From Amylostereum areolatum (lineage: Eukaryota; Basidiomycota; Agaricomycetes; Russulales; Stereaceae), in the NCBI GenBank assembly GCA_012932865.1, contig SAXG01000033.1, positions 1-64,000 of the forward strand: 64,000 bases of DNA. The letters are read 5' to 3'. Under the pieces are notes generated by a model. It was not told the DNA's origin. It did not search any database and worked only from the letters and a program-made list of their open reading frames with translations. Of the stretch, positions 44,701 to 55,224 are shown piece by piece; positions within the stretch are counted from its first letter, which is position 1, and each line of letters opens with the position of its first letter. Position numbers and translations under genes: made by a program.

Positions 44701-47700
44701 CACGGAGAGAAGAGCGGCAGATTTGCCACAAGTGAAAGGTAACCATATACCCAGCCCGATGGCGGTGTCGAGAACGAAAATCATAAGGGCAGCCTGAACG
44801 ATCGGTGAGCCTCCCTGTGATGTTTCGGACAGGGAACCTGTGGACGTACGTTCTGGGCTACAACGAACAGAGGTCCACGCATGCCAATCGCTACCAACCG
44901 ACCAGTCAGACAAGGGGAGACGCAGAAAGAAAAAGACAAGCTGCGTACCTTCCAAAGCACCTTCCATGTCGTCCTCTCCCCCCATCTCGATGTCCTCTGG
45001 AAGTTGCATCGCCAGAAGCCCCTCCCCCTCACCGTCCTCCGCAACGTCTATCGCGCCGAGTTCCCCTTCGGGCCCACGCACACGGTCAGGTTGCACTGCC
45101 GGTATACGGGCCGGGTCCTCCTCTTCCTCTTCCTCCTCCTCATCTTCGTCTTCACCGTCCTCAACCCCGTCTTCCTCCTCATCCTCGTCCGCATCTTCGG
45201 TGTCTTCATCGTCATCGTCCTCCGTACCCGCAGGCTCAGGCTTCTCAGTCGCATCTCCGTCCGTACTCGCCGCCAACCTTTCTTTCTCTTCCGCTACCAC
45301 AGTCGACTTCCCCTTCCCCTTCTCCGTCGGCCCAACCTCGCGGAAATACCTTGCATGCTCCTCCGCCATTTTCTTCGCCTCCGAATCGACGTCTTCTTCT
45401 TTCACCGAATCGAAGTATCCCGCCCCACTGGACGACCCTTCCTGAAACTCTTCAGGAGGTTGGTACGTCGCCAAGCTTGGCGAAGCAAGTGGCGTTTTCT
45501 GCCTGGACACTGTTGCAAGTCCCGCTGGAGGCGTCGTCGGTGTGGGTAGCGCCGAGCTGACCATGGGTGGTCGACGCGGGACAGAGATCTTAGACGGACG
45601 CCATGTCGATGAGGGTGCAGGCGCCACGGCAGTGGATGACGATGGATTATTGACAGGGAACACCGGGATTTGGGGGGCGAATTGGAAGACTGGAGGTTGA
45701 GGGGGCGGTGCGCGAGAGCTATGCGAGTAGTCCGGAGGAGGCCCTGAGGGCGGCAAGCGAACAGCAAACGGATCTGGTGAAGGACCTGGTGCGGACGACC
45801 TAGAAATTGGTAGCGGGCGGATAGGGCGCGGTGCAGATTCGACAGATGGTGTGCTGGCCTGTGTAGTGTGACTAAACGCTGTGGCGGATGTGGGAAGGAG
45901 CGCTGACGTTGAAGCTGAGGACGCCGGTCTAGGCGGAGGCGCGAATACGGGCGCAAGTAAGGGAGGTGGAGGGGCTCCTGGTCCAACAGGCATATGCAGC
46001 GACGGAAGAGGTCTGGGCGGGGGAGCAGACGCGAACCTAGGGACAGGCGCGGGAGATGGTGCAGACATGGACGTAGGAGTTATAGGATAGGGGAGGGGAG
46101 ACATCGGCGCGGTAGCAAACAGCGGCTTTGTCGAGCCATTCTCGGGTGCAAACGAAAAGTCCGGGGCCGGTTTACGCTTGGTTTTGGCTGGATCCTCGAG
46201 CGTGACTCTGTATCTCTTCAACGGGCGTTGCGAGCTGTTCTGGCCAGCTTCCCCTTCCACGTCCTTCTCGTCACTCAAATCCCACGGGATGAGGATCAAC
46301 GGGAGGCCGTCGCGCACCGCTTCTTCGTTCAATTGAGCGTACAGCACCTGGCGCCGTGCTCGCCATCGCGCTGCCTCGACCACAGCATCGCCAAGGCAGT
46401 CTGTCCAGTTGACGGGAACCTTGAGAGGTTGGGATGCCGTGGGTGAATGCGGCATGTTCGCTGGTTTGGGTGTGCCCCATCGTTCCATCCACCGTGCCTC
46501 TTCCTCCGCATTCAACCGCGCACGTTCAGCGCGAGAAAAGAGCGTCTCCGGACCCTCCTCGGTTGCCTTCTCGTCCTCTGGCGTCGGCGCGACTGAGTCC
46601 ACGATCCCACGCGCATTCATTTCGAACATTTCGAAATCGAAAAGGCTCCAGTCCTCTGCGCCGGGCGTGCCCCGCACACGATGGGCCTTCAGGAGCGCGT
46701 ATGGTGAACGGAACTTCTCGACTGTTCCGTAGAGGTCCGCGCGGTCGGCGTTGTCGATGATTGGCATGGGTCCCCCTTGGGCAATGTCCTCAAGCGATGG
46801 CTCCATAGTCGCCTTGCCTTTGCCCTTGTTCTCGCCGACAGGTGGCCCCACCATATTACCTTCCATGCCTCGACGCCGCAGAGGCATGGTAGGAATCGTC
46901 CTAGCCCTGAGCAGGGCCTGCCTTTGCCGAAGAGGAAGGTCACCGGCGCCCGCCATGTACAGAGCGACATTGGACCCAGCATCCGGGCGTTCGAGATTGC
47001 GAACCTGCGCCGACGGTGGGCGAGCGGGGAGGTTCCTCGTTTCTCTGTGGAGATGAGAACCGGAGGCCGGGACCGCGATGCGAGCCTTGACCAGGGGACG
47101 CCCAAGCACTTCCTTCGCCCGAGCTCTCTCCTCGCGCGCCTGCTCCCGCTGCCGGTGTCTTTGCCTCTGCCTTTCCTGTTCCCGCTCCCGCTCCGCCGCG
47201 CGCTCACGGTTCTCGCGGTCGAGTTGCTCCGGAGCAACGGCGTCCTCGAATACACCCGGGCGCGCGTTTTGCGAGATCCACTCGCGAAGGAGAAAGATGG
47301 CGATGAAAATGAGGACGATCAACGTGGCGATGATCTGACCAGTGAAAATGTCGGCGGACACGGATCTGAAGAGGGGGTGCGAGACGATGGTGAAAGCTAG
47401 GGACGTATTAGATGGATTAGAGGCAAGCAGGGTGCTATTTTCCGCGGTAAGGTTGCGGAGTGCCAGGCTGTAGAAAAATGAAGAGGCATTCGCGGCCGCC
47501 TTGGGACGGGCGCTGATCCACCACGCGCTTCGTGCCTCATGTCAGCTAAAAATTGACGAGAGAGAGAAAAAGACACACGTTGAGTTCCCCATGGCGAAGT
47601 ACATTCTCCAGGTCCAAACTGTGATCCACGGGAGAACAGCAAGCCAGATGAAGCCGACCAATACACCCCTCACGACGAGCAACCCAGCGAAGAATATATG

Positions 47701-48103
47701 CTGGATAAAGCGGCGAATGAGAAGAAAAGTAGGAAGACGGCCTGGCATATCCTTAGCGTATACTATTCGCGGACGTCAATGCGATGCGATCGAGGTGGAC
47801 AACGGACGGGGTCACGCACCTTTCGTGAACGAATACGGATGCTTGCACACATCGCAGGACTGCTTTTTGCTGTGAGCAAGCCATGTAGTCAAGCTGCAGG
47901 AATGCATGAGCCATCTTCAAAGGGACATAGGTGAATAAGGCGCACCACTCCTGGTGTATATAACGAATGGTGCCCGAGCACTTGCACGGATGGAAGAGTG
48001 GTGCATCTGGTTCCGCGGGCGCGCTGCAGATACGGCAAGTGTCGACGTCTCCATCAACGTCTTCTGCAAGAGGGAGATCTGGCCCGTCGTCGTGTGCGTC
48101 CAT
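41781..48103 (-). CDS. SSM4: ER membrane E3 ubiquitin ligase Doa10/Ssm4 (MARCH6/TEB4 family)
   Basis: This ligase sits in the ER and inner nuclear membrane and tags misfolded proteins for degradation (ERAD-C). Exon 1 (48103-47946) starts MDAHDDGPD and carries the RING-CH finger CRIC, CKCSGTIRYIHQEC. The finger continues in exon 2 (47893-47820) with LTTWLAHSKKQSCDVCKHPYSFTK. Exon 3 gives a first membrane pair (FIQHIFFAGLLVVRGVLVGF). The large exon 47361-44677 (894 codons) holds a long disordered, proline-rich and then acidic loop. Downstream exons hold many membrane helices and the family signature FYHWVIGTWFM, RPGAMWFIKDPSDQNFHPIRDIL, QLRKLAVSAMMYG. The last exon (42119-41781) ends in a glutamate-rich tail. 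The loop is long for the family. The exon ORFs I could follow stay open. Confidence 0.92.
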
Positions 48104-49509
48104 GGGGGGTGGAAAGTGATAGTTGGATGTAGGCAGTGACGAGCGAGGCAAGCGCTGTAGAGTCCTGATATACCGATGGCCTGAGGCGGTGCCACCGAGG
48201 ACGGAGAGGGGCCGACGTTTCGTGTGGACAAAAAAGATCACAAAGAGAACAAAGCGCGGAGGGTGGAACGTGGACAGGCCGTCGTCGACTCGTCGTCGTG
48301 GACTCGTGGATGCCACTTGGACGTGCCGCCGCCGCAATGACCGCGCCGTGGGGCTGACTAAGCAGCATTTCTCCCCTTTCGCTGCCACTGCTGCCAGGCT
48401 ACGTACGGTGCCTCCTGCCTTCTAGTTTGGCCCTCCGCTTCCTAGTCCCCCAACTCAAAGCCGCCGTGTGAATCCCTTGAAAGTCCCCGTACTTTGAGGC
48501 CTGTCTAACCTGTGTCAAAAATAACTGTCAGGAAGTAATCATCTCGACTAGAATCATCGACAGGACTCGGACACGATTCGACGCCGGAGGAAGAATCGAA
48601 GATGCTACACGAGGAATGTGACACATGGTTGATGAGAGGGCATAGTATGGCAAGTGATACATGTAGGAGGAGGATGGCTAGGGTGCGCCGGTGAGCACGT
48701 ATCTTCCCTGTCACTGCATGCTGGTCAGGAAGACCTGTTTGTTCTTTCTCGGAGAAAACATGATGGCCATGCTCATTGCTCAAGCGCTCAGCATCCAGAT
48801 CTGGGGCGAGAACCTTCCCTGTGGCTGCACTCAACCCCAACGGTTATTCCGGGTCTTTAGCAATTTAAAGACCCCGCGAGGTGGTCAATGGTCATCGCGG
48901 CGGGGTTCCTTTTCTGGCCTGTGATCCTCGAAGCTTTGAAGGGTTGTAGACGCCGCTTGCGCGATACGTCATGGCGAACGTTAGGGGTCGCTACACAAAC
49001 CTCTGGTCGACCTTTCGGACAGGTGTGGACCGTGTGGACAGGGCATACATGGCATACGTTCTCCATCGCACGATCCGGATGTCGATGGTGGCAAGTTTAA
49101 GGACTTTGACAACTTTCTCTTCATACGCTACTACTTTTGGTGGTCACTATGCTTAGCCTTAGCCAGACTTAGCCCCGCCGCATGCAAATCTGAAGCACCT
49201 GGCCTTTGTCGGGCTTGTGGCACGGGCACTTGAATGAATCAAGGAACCGCGCGCCGGAAGTATGTCGATACTTATTCGAAGCATTGCCGTGTACGACTCC
49301 GAGTCTGGAAATTGTGATCCCGAAGTCAGAAGAGATGGCCCAGTGGGGAGCAAACGGGCGTTGGGCCAGAAATAAAACTCATTGCCAGAAGGGGTCCGAG
49401 TCCTGGAAGTTGGCGGCAGCCAATCGCCCAAGGCCCGGGGCCAATCGTCGCCACGTGGCCGGCTACCGTTTGCATCTGACGGCAAAGTTCGAACGTCATC
49501 CGATAATCC
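48104..49509. other. Intergenic region between DOA10 and the PARG-like gene
   Basis: Divergent promoters of the two genes. No coding pattern recognised. A perfect hairpin lies at 48851-48874. Confidence 0.5.
48851..48874. repeat. Perfect 9-bp hairpin
   Basis: GGGTCTTTA, loop GCAATT, TAAAGACCC. Perfect stem with a 6-nt loop in non-coding DNA; meaning unknown. Confidence 0.6.
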
Positions 49510-50498
49510 ATGCGCCTTCTTCCCTCCCGCATTCTCGCAAGGGCTTTCTCGATGGCCACTCACGAAGGCAGGTACGACATAGCGCACGACACCCTCCACC
49601 GCACCCCGTCCATCATCGCCTCCACCCCCGGCGCATCCGCCGACAGCACCTTCATCAAAGCCCAACTCCCCGCGCTCGACCTCTCCCAATGCCCCGGCTT
49701 CCCCCCGACGACGGTGCGCATCGACGGGCGCGACACTCTCACGGTTGCGAGGGAGGTGATGCGCGATGCGAGGTACGCGGGTCCAGGGAGGACGGCGGTG
49801 CTGAATATGGCGAGCGATGAGCGGAGGGCGGGCGGCTGGCTGGAGTACTTGACGCGTACACAGGCGAGCGTTCCCTTTGCCTCCCGGGAGATGATATTGA
49901 TCACAGGTTCGGTACGGGTCTATCCAGGAAGAAGCTCTGTGCTACTCGTCCACTCTCTACGCCACTCTCAAGGAGGAGTACTACCCATGGCCGAACCTCG
50001 GTCCCGGCTCTGTCGCAGGCATATTCTCCCCCGCAGTCGTCGTCTTCAAAGACGACCTCGCGCACGACTGCGTCGACCTCCCCACATCCGATAGAAAAAC
50101 CCTCTCCGTCATCAGCGTAGCAGCGCCCCGAAAACCCCAACTAACAGAAGACGGCACGCGCCTCGCGAACGCTCGCGACCTCGCAGATCTCCAAGGCAAG
50201 ATCCGACTGGTCTATCGCATGGCGGCAACATACGGCGCGCATGCGCTGATCCTCGGTGCGTCCTTGTCTATTGCTGTGGGACGCTCGGCGCGAGGAGGGG
50301 AAGTGCGCAGGTCCGATGGGGTGCGGCGTATACGCGTGCCCACCGGCGCAGGTCGCGGAGGAGATGAGGGCGATCTTGCTCGAGGACGAGTTCAAGGGGT
50401 GGTTCGGCGCGCTCGTGGTCGCGGTGTTCCGGTCGCCGACGCACGTCACGCCTGTGTACGACATTTTCGAGCGGGCGTTCGACGGGCTGGTGGTTTAG
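49510..50498 (+). CDS. Microbial-type PARG (DUF2263) domain protein
   Basis: Likely an ADP-ribose-directed hydrolase of the macrodomain-like DUF2263/microbial PARG family, which removes poly- or mono-ADP-ribose. Exons: 49510-49863, 49928-50255, 50311-50498, about 289 aa. Motifs in order: VLNMASDERRAGGW, then TQ joined by splicing to EEALCYSSTLYATL (the family's AQEExLCxxSxLY block), YPWPNLGPGSVAGIFSP, a central VFKDD and VISVAAP, and the final PMGCGVYACPPAQVAEEM before the C-terminal strand. The usual GGG is here AGG in RAGGW, so the ligand loop is slightly unusual. Intron 1 appears to have a GC donor. The first 14 residues (from ATG 49510) are basic and could be a mitochondrial signal; ATG 49552 is the alternative start. 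Confidence 0.8.
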
Positions 50499-50668
50499 CT
50501 GCCTATAATGCAGTTTACTTGTTTGCGATGTCCATCGCCGTGTACGGTTACCTGCTTTCGGTATAGAAATTCTTATGGGGGCTTCTGCTCCAATATATCG
50601 TTGTTTTATGCACTCACCACCGGATATCTCTCGTGAGCGAGTTCAGCAACTCTCTCGCGGTGGCATTA

Positions 50669-51056
50669 CAGTGCCTTGCATATATTTCTGGAGGTCGCGT
50701 CCTCGAGATTCTTTGTTTGTTACGACCAAACAAATCCTTAACAGGCAACTCCGGGACGGTCCGAGTTGAAGAGTGATGGGTGTTACATGCATGCTCACGT
50801 CCTGCAGGGATCCATGCTCACAAGGTAACACAAACCTTGGATTTGTGAGTGGTTTCAAATGATGATAAGAGGGTGTCGGAGGGAAGAGGGAGGAGGAACA
50901 ATGTCAAGGAAGGATTTAGGCAGTGAGCCTCTCGCCAGGCATCACGTAATAGTCACGGAGAGTCACCCGTTACGACTGCAGCCTCATATGGAAGTGTTTG
51001 GTCGAACAAACAAAGAATCTTCCGACGCGACCTCCAGAAATATATGCAAGGCACTG
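50669..51056. mobile_element. 388-bp Tc1/mariner-type MITE with about 60-bp inverted repeats
   Basis: The left end CAGTGCCTTGCATATATTTC and the right end are inverted copies over about 60 bp (50669-50731 and 50996-51056), with only a few mismatches in the middle. TA lies on both outer sides (50667-50668 and 51057-51058), the target duplication of this superfamily. The first bases, CAGTGCCTTGCATA, resemble termini of known Tc1-family transposons. No transposase is encoded. It lies in the 3' flank of the PARG-like gene. Confidence 0.87.
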
Positions 51057-51501
51057 TAAAGAGCCCCCACACCTAGACTCGTACTACCAGCCCGGGCCTG
51101 GAGCCTGAGGCCTGAGATGCCAAAAGATCCGGGCTGGGTACATGAGACCGGCCCTCAGTAGTCCCTCAGTATGTTGTTCCTGCCGGACTGTCGTGACCAC
51201 CACTCTGGACAGGTCTGGCCCGCTGCCTGCAAGACTTTGCAAGCGCGCTCCAGACGCCGCCTCGCGCGACGCGCGTGGGTCAGTCGCACATGTCGGGTTT
51301 AAAAGGCCAAAGCAGGCAATATATCGGATAAGAACGCCCGCAGCGCACACGTACAGGTGTCGCCGACGACGAGGATAACATACATCAAATGCCCCTATGA
51401 TACACGCACATAAAATGAAAAGCAAGCCGCTGGTCTGTACAGGACACGAATCAGACGGGAATGACCGGAGCGGGACAGAATGGAAGACACGTACGGTCAG
51501 A
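51057..51501. other. No gene between the MITE and the membrane-protein gene
   Basis: About 440 bp, with no motif-bearing ORF. Confidence 0.4.
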
Positions 51502-52414
51502 TCACGCCCGCTGCCGAGCCCCATCCCCCTCCCGACGCGGTCGCTCGCGCCAAAACTCGACGTAGCATTCCCCCGCCTTGCGCCCCGCGCACGAGAACTC
51601 GAACAGCTGGCCCGGGGAGCAGTCGAACTCGATCGAGTGCGGGGTGCGGCCCTGCCGCACGGGCACGTCCGCGAGGAGCGCGGTGCGTTTCGGGCGGGTG
51701 CGCCAGGACAGCCCGCGGAGGTCCGATTCGCCCGCGGAGGCCGCGAGGGCCCAGAGTTGGATGTCGATCGGGCGGGAGGGGGGCTGGGAGGACGAGGGTG
51801 GGTTGTGCGGGGCGTCGCGCGGGACGGTGAAGAGGATGGAGCAACGGGCGGAGCGGCGGGCGGACTCGTGGACTTGGGTTATAAGCGAGATCTGTTGGAG
51901 GAGGTCAACAGGTGGGTGCACGGATCAGATGTGGTGGCGGAAAGAAATCAATGCAATAGGGCGGGGTGGATACGGCACGCACGTCGCGGGTGATGAAGGC
52001 AACGGGCTCTCCGGGCTCGCTGTGCCAGCCTGCGCCGCCGGAGTGAAAGACGCGGTTGGGCTCCTTGTGGCTCACGAGGCCGAAGGTGTGGGGGAGGACC
52101 TCCACGCCAGAACGGAGGTCGCGCCCGTCGGCGAGGTCGAACCGCTGGACGGCGTTGGAGATGGCGCGGACGGCGGTGCGGGTTGGGTGGAGGTCACCGA
52201 GGGCGAGCCAATAGAAAGTAAAGAGAGAGGCGAGGCCGCAGAAAAAAAGCAAGGAGAGAGGCAGGCGACGGGAGCAGTCTGTGGGGAACAACGGCCGATT
52301 CAGAGGTGGGCGTGTATTCGGGGCACGCGACGTACATGTCTGCTCGTAATAGTCGACGGGTTCGGGGGACCGGGAGCGGTCGTCGTCGTCGTCGTCCACG
52401 TCGAGGCTGACCAC
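51502..52414 (-). CDS. Single-span (type II) membrane protein, unrecognised
   Basis: Starts at ATG 52414 with an acidic cytosolic segment (SLDVDDDDDD), then a basic stretch and one membrane helix at about residues 52-72 (LSLLFFCGLASLFTFYWLAL). The rest should face the lumen or outside. One intron lies at about 51912-51991, with GTGCGT donor and AACAG acceptor. It joins AFITRD to ISLITQVHESARRSARCSILF. The luminal part ends FDCSPGQLFEFSCAGRKAGECYVEFW and a basic tail, stop near 51502. Three cysteines in this part may form disulphides. I do not recognise the family. Confidence 0.65.
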
Positions 52415-53181
52415 GGTGAACGACCTCGAATGTCGCGAGGTGGGTCACTTTGGCCGAACGATGGCCTTGCCGTCAACCATCATCGAGATAATTACTCGGC
52501 ACACTCCTCCGACTTTCCCACCGTCCTGGGCGCTTGACCTTGTCCGAGCTCTGCACACGACCGAGTTGATCAGTGGATTCAGTGCTTTCAACGCGGTGAA
52601 GGTTCGCGTGTCCTATGCGTAGAAGAGCACCGGTGGAGAGTACTTGCATTCTTGTCGCCGCGAGCCGCAACACGACCGAGGGAAATATATCGAAGTACGG
52701 ATACGCGAAGAACACCGAGTCAGCACGGCCCGGAGGTTCGGGCTGGCTGAAACCTCATGCACATCTTCCCCACGTCCGTCTGTCCCAGCCACAGCTACTA
52801 CTTACAAGAGTACAGAGGGGTATCAGAACAGTCGATAGTACTGGTCAGGAGTCGAGGAGGATGGCCGGAATGTGTATAAAACGTATGTACACATGCACCG
52901 TACGCCGTCACGCGTGTGAAACCCTTCATTGTTACCTACAGTAAATCTGTGACATCGATATTCATTTATCTATTGCTTATCGTCACGTAATCGTCACTTC
53001 TCTTCGTTCTGTGACTTCTTGCAGGAAGCCTTGCGTTCGCTCGACTCTCACCTTTGTCTTCGTCCTTCACGGTTTCCCTCCACGCTTCGCAGGAAAACCC
53101 CCGTCGACTCTTTCAACCATTTTGCGCTTATTGATTCCATAGAACGAAGGCGATTCATCCCCCCTCACACCCCGCTCGACA
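52415..53181. other. Intergenic region between divergent genes
   Basis: No supported gene; presumably the promoters of the membrane-protein gene (-) and the RING gene (+). Confidence 0.45.
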
Positions 53182-54965
53182 ATGAACTCCAATGGCCCAA
53201 GCCGACACCGCCCTCAATCCCGCATGCGAGAGAACGATCGCACTACCCGCGGTCCCTTTCTCTCCAACAACCGCACGCGTGACTCCATGGTCACCTCCGA
53301 AGACGATGCTGGTGCAACGACCTCCCGCACCGACGTTGCCGTCCCACGAAGGAAACGCCCACACGCACCCACATCTGCGATTGCAGGATCAAGCACCTCG
53401 CGCACGATGGAGTTGGCCGCGGAGAGAGCGCAGAAGACACCCAATCAGAAGAATCGCCACTTGAACAAACCACTGCCACCTCTGGACCATGCTCGCACCA
53501 GGACCAAGAAGGAGCCCCCACCCCCGCGCGAAGTCAAGCGCCCCCCGATAGCGCGGACGCCAACTCCGGCCACCCCGTCCGAGGCTGAAACGGATACCCC
53601 GCATCTAGTCCATGGTCCCATCGCAGTAGCTAAGTTTACTCAGTTAAAGAAGGAAATCGACGCGTTGAAAAAGGTACGTCGTGTCGCTGCATGTACGCGC
53701 GTCTCCACGGCTCACTCCCGACCAGCAACTCGCCATAAAGGACAAGACCGTAGAAAAACAGAATGCCGTGCGTTTTCTTATCTCCAATACTTGTGGCTTT
53801 ATCTCACCGTAGGCCGGATAGACAATCACTGAACTTAGACGAGAGTTGTTTGCTGCCACCAAGGTGCGAGGCGCGATTTATTCCGCTACATGCATCTCCT
53901 GATATTTTTTCAGAGCCAGAAAGAATACAAATCGCAACTCGAAAAACTCACCGCGAAAAGCAAGCAATCCGTCGAGGTGCGCCATTCACTCAGCGCGTAC
54001 ATCCACCTAAGTACTAAGTAACGGTCTGCCAGCTCGTCAGCAGCATAGAGAGCACTCTACAATGCCAAATCTGCATGGATATCTTGACCAAGCCTTTCGC
54101 GTGTGTCCCTCCCTCTTCACTTGCCATCCTTCGCCTTTAGTGACTCCATCTCAGTCTTGGACCCTGCGGCCATGTTCTGTGCCAGGGTTGTCTTCAAGAT
54201 TGGTTCCGTCAGGCACCGATCGACCCGGAGGACATGGACATGGATGGCGAGATCCCGCTCGTCCACCGCAAGAAAACCTGCCCCGTCTGCCGCACCCGCG
54301 TACAATCCCGTCCGCTCCCCCTTTTCGTTCTCAAGACCTTGCTTTCCACCCTCGACAAAGCCAAACCCACCAGCGGCCTTCCCCGCCCCTCCCCCGCGCC
54401 CGAGAGCGCAGACCCGTGGGCGGGCATATTCTTCTCACCCACGGACCCCGCGATAGACGACTTCGACGAGGACGACGTGGACGAATACGGCGAGGAGTAC
54501 TCGGACGACGAGGTCGGGATGTTGGACGACTACGACAACACGAGCGACGACGAATACGACGGCGAATGGGTCGAACCCTCCTGGGAACCGCCCTTGTTCC
54601 GCCAGCTCGCGCCGCTGCACGCAGAGCCGTACATGGACAGCCTCCTCCGGCGCGGTGCGACGGTGGAGATGACCGAGCTCTACGAGCTCGAGTACTCCCA
54701 CGCGAACGGGCTCGTCGCGTACGCGGGCGGGTACACGCTCTACCTCGGCTGGAACATCGACCTCGCGGACGACGACGACGGAGGCGAGCGTTACATCGCG
54801 TGGGTGCTCGAGGACGTGCGCGAGCGCCCCGAGCGCTGGCAGGTCGACGAAACGGAGGACGGTCTGATCGCGACGCGCCTGGTGCGCGCGGACGACGATG
54901 GGCCAGATCAATACGCCAATTCGGACACGGAGGCGTGGATTGGGACTGAAGAAGACGAGGATTAG
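53182..54965 (+). CDS. RING-finger protein (probable E3 ubiquitin ligase)
   Basis: Starts at ATG 53182 with a basic disordered N-terminus (about 150 aa), followed by a coiled-coil part spread over short exons (VAKFTQLKKEIDALKK, SQKEYKSQLEKLTAKSK). A C3HC4 RING finger comes next: CQICMDIL, an intron at about 54101-54154, PCGHVLCQGCLQDWF, then after a 20-residue insertion KKTCPVCR. This module binds E2 enzymes. The C-terminal 200 residues are very acidic, then a folded-looking segment (MTELYELEYSHANGLVAYAGGYTLYLGWNID) of unknown identity, ending WIGTEEDED at 54965. The order coiled coil, RING, acidic domain suggests a dimeric ligase. The substrate is unknown. Confidence 0.78.
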
Positions 54966-55224
54966 GATTGCACAGGGTCGTGCGGGCGCGACGCCGGAAG
55001 AAACACGATGTCTTGCTGGGTAAGGTTGTACAATATTTATAACGTTAGTCTATACCACTCGCTCGGGTGTACGAAGTATTTCACTATATCGGTTCTGTTG
55101 TTATCTCGAATGAGAACGAGGCCTTTTCGGAGGCTCTGTACACATCTGCCACTTGCCTGTCACGGAACTCGAACACGTATGTGATTTCAGTACGCGACAA
55201 CGGTATGAAAATGTAACGACAAAA

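Noticed and set aside
41781..48103. Splitting the Doa10 locus into several membrane-protein genes
   Set aside because: The RING-CH start, long loop, central family signature and terminal helices follow in Doa10 order, with short introns only.
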